Origin: Allobacillus halotolerans
Lineage (GTDB): Bacteria > Bacillota > Bacilli > Bacillales > Alkalibacillaceae
NCBI RefSeq assembly: GCF_028743495.1
Contig: NZ_CP117968.1
Reading direction: 5' to 3' (one strand)
Length of the DNA: 64,000 nt
The notes under the pieces are model-generated. The model saw only the letters and a program-made list of their open reading frames with translations, was not told the DNA's origin and searched no databases. Below, one piece after another: positions 62,091-64,000 of the stretch. Within the stretch, counting starts at the first letter, position 1; each line of letters starts with the position of its first letter. A program made the translations under genes and the position numbers.

Positions 62091-62381
62091 CTAGAGAACA
62101 TTATAAGAAAATCTCATCGGAGCCACAGCGAAGCTGTTTGGCCTTGACCGTCGTGCCACATCTTAGTGATCGCTGGAGGGGGACGGGGCCCCACCAGCGG
62201 AACTTAGAAGTGATTGCCCATGGTACGCTAGATTTGCGGATGTAGCCTTTGAAGGCTTTATTTTTCCCATCCGCTAACTGAAAATGACCATGGTCACAAA
62301 CAAGGTCAAGGCTGGCGGATAAGGAAAGAGAGTTGTGCGGTTTAGTACTGTCTACTTGACAGGTACATGTACAACGCATCG

Positions 62382-62575
62382 AACCGCTCGACGAAGCGTG
62401 CCAACCGCTCGATAAACGCATCGAACCGCTCGATGAAGCGTTCTAACCGCTCAATAAACGCATCGAACCGCTCGACAAAGCGTGCCAACCGCTCGATAAA
62501 CGCGACGAACCGCTCGACAAAACGTTCCAACCGCTCGATAAACGCATCGAACCGCTCGACAATGTACAACAGCCA
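62382..62575 (+). repeat. Intergenic 21-bp repeat array, family B (copy 3, right of the IS)
   Basis: Nine full units begin AACCGCTCGA(T/C)(A/G)AA. Two spacer types, ending CATCG and GTGCC/GTTC(T/C), alternate, giving a 42-bp dimer. The array lies between the IS right end and the stop of the TctA-like gene. Open frames on both strands across it are by-products of the 21-bp period. Confidence 0.88.
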
Positions 62576-62605
62576 CTGAATCTAGACGGGAGTCGCCGAA
62601 TCCGT

Positions 62606-64000
62606 TTAAGCTTCTTTCTTTTTCGTCCGAATCGTTTTAATAATTGGGAATATGAAAGATAGTACGGACATGATAATTAATACGAGTGAGATGTTATTTT
62701 CAAAAAATATGGAAATATTTCCGCCTGAAATGGTCATGGATTGTCTGAATGATTGTTCCATCATTCCACCAAGGATGAATGCGAGAATAAATGGTGGCGC
62801 TGGAAAGGCAAACATACGCATTAACAAGCCTAAGACCCCAAATGCCAATAATAAGTATAGGTCAAATACACTAAAGCTGATCGCATAGACACCAATAAAA
62901 CTGAACATGATTACCAGTGAAATCAACATCGGTCTCGGAATCGTCAATAACCTTGCGATATACGGAATTAACGGTAAGTTCAAGATTAATAGAAAGATAT
63001 TACCGATATACATACTAGCAATAATGCCCCAGAATACTTCCGGGCGATCGGTCATCATCATTGGTCCTGGCTGTAACCCTAAGACTAGAAAAGCACCGAG
63101 CATGACTGCCGTCGTTCCTGAACCTGGAATACCTAAACTAAGTAATGGAACGAACGCCCCACTGGTCGCTGCGTTATTTGATGCTTCAGGTGCAGCCAAC
63201 CCTTTAATGGATCCTTTACCGAATTCATCTGGGTTTTTCGCAATCTTTTTTTCAGTGATGTAACTGATGAATGACGCGATCGTTGCCCCAGCACCTGGTA
63301 AAATACCTAAAATAAAGCCTAAAAATGATTGTCGACCTGCTGGGCCACTCATTTCTTTAAAATCACTTTTGCTTAAACGAAGGCTTCCGATTTCCTTCGC
63401 ACTTCCAATGGATTTTTTATCACGATTCATGATTAGGTAGCATACTTCGGCAATCGCAAATAAACCAAGTGCGATGACGAGAAAATCGATTCCATCCAAT
63501 AAATTCGCACTACCAAAGTTAAACCGTGCTGTCCCCGTTTGTGGGTCAATTCCAATCGTTGCAATCATGAAACCTATAACAGCTGAAATCATCGCTTTAA
63601 TCGTCGAACCTTCTGACAAACTAGCGATGGCTGATAAGCCCAATAGCATCAATGCAAAATAAGCCGGTGGACCAAATGAAATAGCCACGCTCGCGAGCAT
63701 TGGCGCAAAGATCATCAGCAAGACAACACTAATCGTTCCTCCAACAAAGGAAGAAATCGCAGCAATGGCCAATGCCTTCCCCGCTTTTCCTTGTTGGGCC
63801 ATCGGATAACCATCAAATGCTGATGCCACTGTTCCGGAAATACCTGGTGCGTTTAAAAGAATAGAGGATGTTGAACCACCAAAAACGGCACCATAGTATA
63901 CACCTGCCATCATGACTAATGCCATCGTCGGATCCATGCCATAAGTAATCGGGATCATAATGGCAATGGCACTTATCGGCCCCAAACCAGGTAACATTCC
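62606..64000 (-). CDS. Tripartite tricarboxylate transporter permease TctA (5' end outside window)
   Basis: This is the large membrane subunit of a TTT-family secondary transporter that works with a TctC binding protein and the small TctB protein. At least 464 residues are visible (family length about 500), so only the first TM helix is missing at the window edge. The first half has GVLPGLGPISAIA-type MLPGLGPISAIAIMIPITYG and FGGSTSSILLNAPG, and the second half repeats it with GILPGAGATIASFISYI and SLGIPGSGTTAVMLGAF. Substrates are probably citrate or other carboxylates. tctB and tctC would lie beyond the edge. Confidence 0.93.
   Translation of the reverse strand, partial: GMLPGLGPISAIAIMIPITYGMDPTMALVMMAGVYYGAVFGGSTSSILLNAPGISGTVASAFDGYPMAQQGKAGKALAIAAISSFVGGTISVVLLMIFAPMLASVAISFGPPAYFALMLLGLSAIASLSEGSTIKAMISAVIGFMIATIGIDPQTGTARFNFGSANLLDGIDFLVIALGLFAIAEVCYLIMNRDKKSIGSAKEIGSLRLSKSDFKEMSGPAGRQSFLGFILGILPGAGATIASFISYITEKKIAKNPDEFGKGSIKGLAAPEASNNAATSGAFVPLLSLGIPGSGTTAVMLGAFLVLGLQPGPMMMTDRPEVFWGIIASMYIGNIFLLILNLPLIPYIARLLTIPRPMLISLVIMFSFIGVYAISFSVFDLYLLLAFGVLGLLMRMFAFPAPPFILAFILGGMMEQSFRQSMTISGGNISIFFENNISLVLIIMSVLSFIFPIIKTIRTKKKEA

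Larger units (their letters stand above)
60855..62367 (+). mobile_element. IS3-family insertion sequence (IS150-like), 1513 bp
   Basis: Imperfect terminal inverted repeats of about 35 bp begin TGTACC and share AAGTAGACA and AAACCGCACA (left end 60855-60889, right end 62333-62367). They enclose two overlapping transposase frames with a canonical slippery heptamer. About 275 bp after orfB are GC-richer non-coding DNA. No short direct target repeat is evident at the ends, so the element may have been rearranged after insertion. It sits inside the family B repeat array. Confidence 0.9.

Noticed and set aside
60850..62372. Target-site duplication of the IS3 element
   Set aside because: No 3-5-bp direct repeat matches at any reasonable choice of the two ends. 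The flanking TAC and TGT differ.
62101..62421. Frame in the 3' part of the IS3 element
   Set aside because: It lies between orfB and the right inverted repeat, runs out over the IS end into the array and shows no protein family features.

Overview
The window looks like chromosomal DNA of a low-GC, spore-forming member of the Bacillaceae, probably a halophilic or alkaliphilic genus. The reasons are strong AGGAGG ribosome sites with frequent TTG/GTG starts, an H-type small acid-soluble spore protein, two probable coat proteins, a PhoP-type Pho box ahead of pstS, a cre-like site, very acidic linkers in the lipoproteins, a NaChBac-type sodium channel and a NatAB/YhaQP-type exporter. Most genes are housekeeping or metabolic. 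I saw no rRNA, tRNA, prophage or CRISPR locus.

Layout. 1-3.8 kb: oligopeptide ABC transporter (two permeases, the first cut by the window edge, divergent from the binding protein). 4-9.4 kb: ATP-grasp protein, TypA, a HesB-like protein and a RarD permease. 9.5-17 kb: sulfur amino acid and tryptophan catabolism (methionine gamma-lyase, kynU-kynB converging on kynA, cysK), a lytic transglycosylase and an MFS exporter. 17.3-21.3 kb: pstSCAB under a Pho box. 21.5-29 kb: pdxK, coat protein, sodium channel, MFS transporter, MurE-like ligase and three small enzymes. 29-32 kb: an EAL phosphodiesterase, a 49-codon secreted-peptide gene and a divergent PlcR-like receptor. 33-38.7 kb: sulfonate-type ABC transporter, TsuA-like thiosulfate permease and an MBL-fold hydrolase. 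39-45.6 kb: DsbA-like protein, nadE with a nicotinamidase-like gene, ABC exporter, a broken DUF3231 gene and sspH. 46-53 kb: rlmN, two TraB/GumN-family proteins, pgi and thiolase. 53.6-60.5 kb: cshA, an ECF sigma/anti-sigma pair, a proteasome-like Ntn-hydrolase, RocB and a GNAT enzyme. 60.8-64 kb: an IS3 element and a TctA permease that runs off the end.

Two things stand out. First, the intergenic regions hold at least eight arrays of degenerate tandem repeats. Every array has a unit of about 21 bp (two helical turns, seven codons), each has its own consensus, and some consensus families recur at distant sites in opposite orientation. Four of the families share a related core. An IS3 element sits between two pieces of one array, and another array carries a 175-bp higher-order duplication. 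Second, a short gene at 30827-30976 (minus strand) encodes a PapR-sized exported peptide divergent from a PlcR-like HTH-TPR regulator, which looks like a peptide quorum-sensing pair. A third candidate is the proteasome-beta-like protein next to RocB, whose Met-Thr N-terminus would expose a catalytic threonine.

All calls come from reading the sequence. No database search or structure prediction was run, so family names rest on recognised motifs and substrate assignments are inferences.
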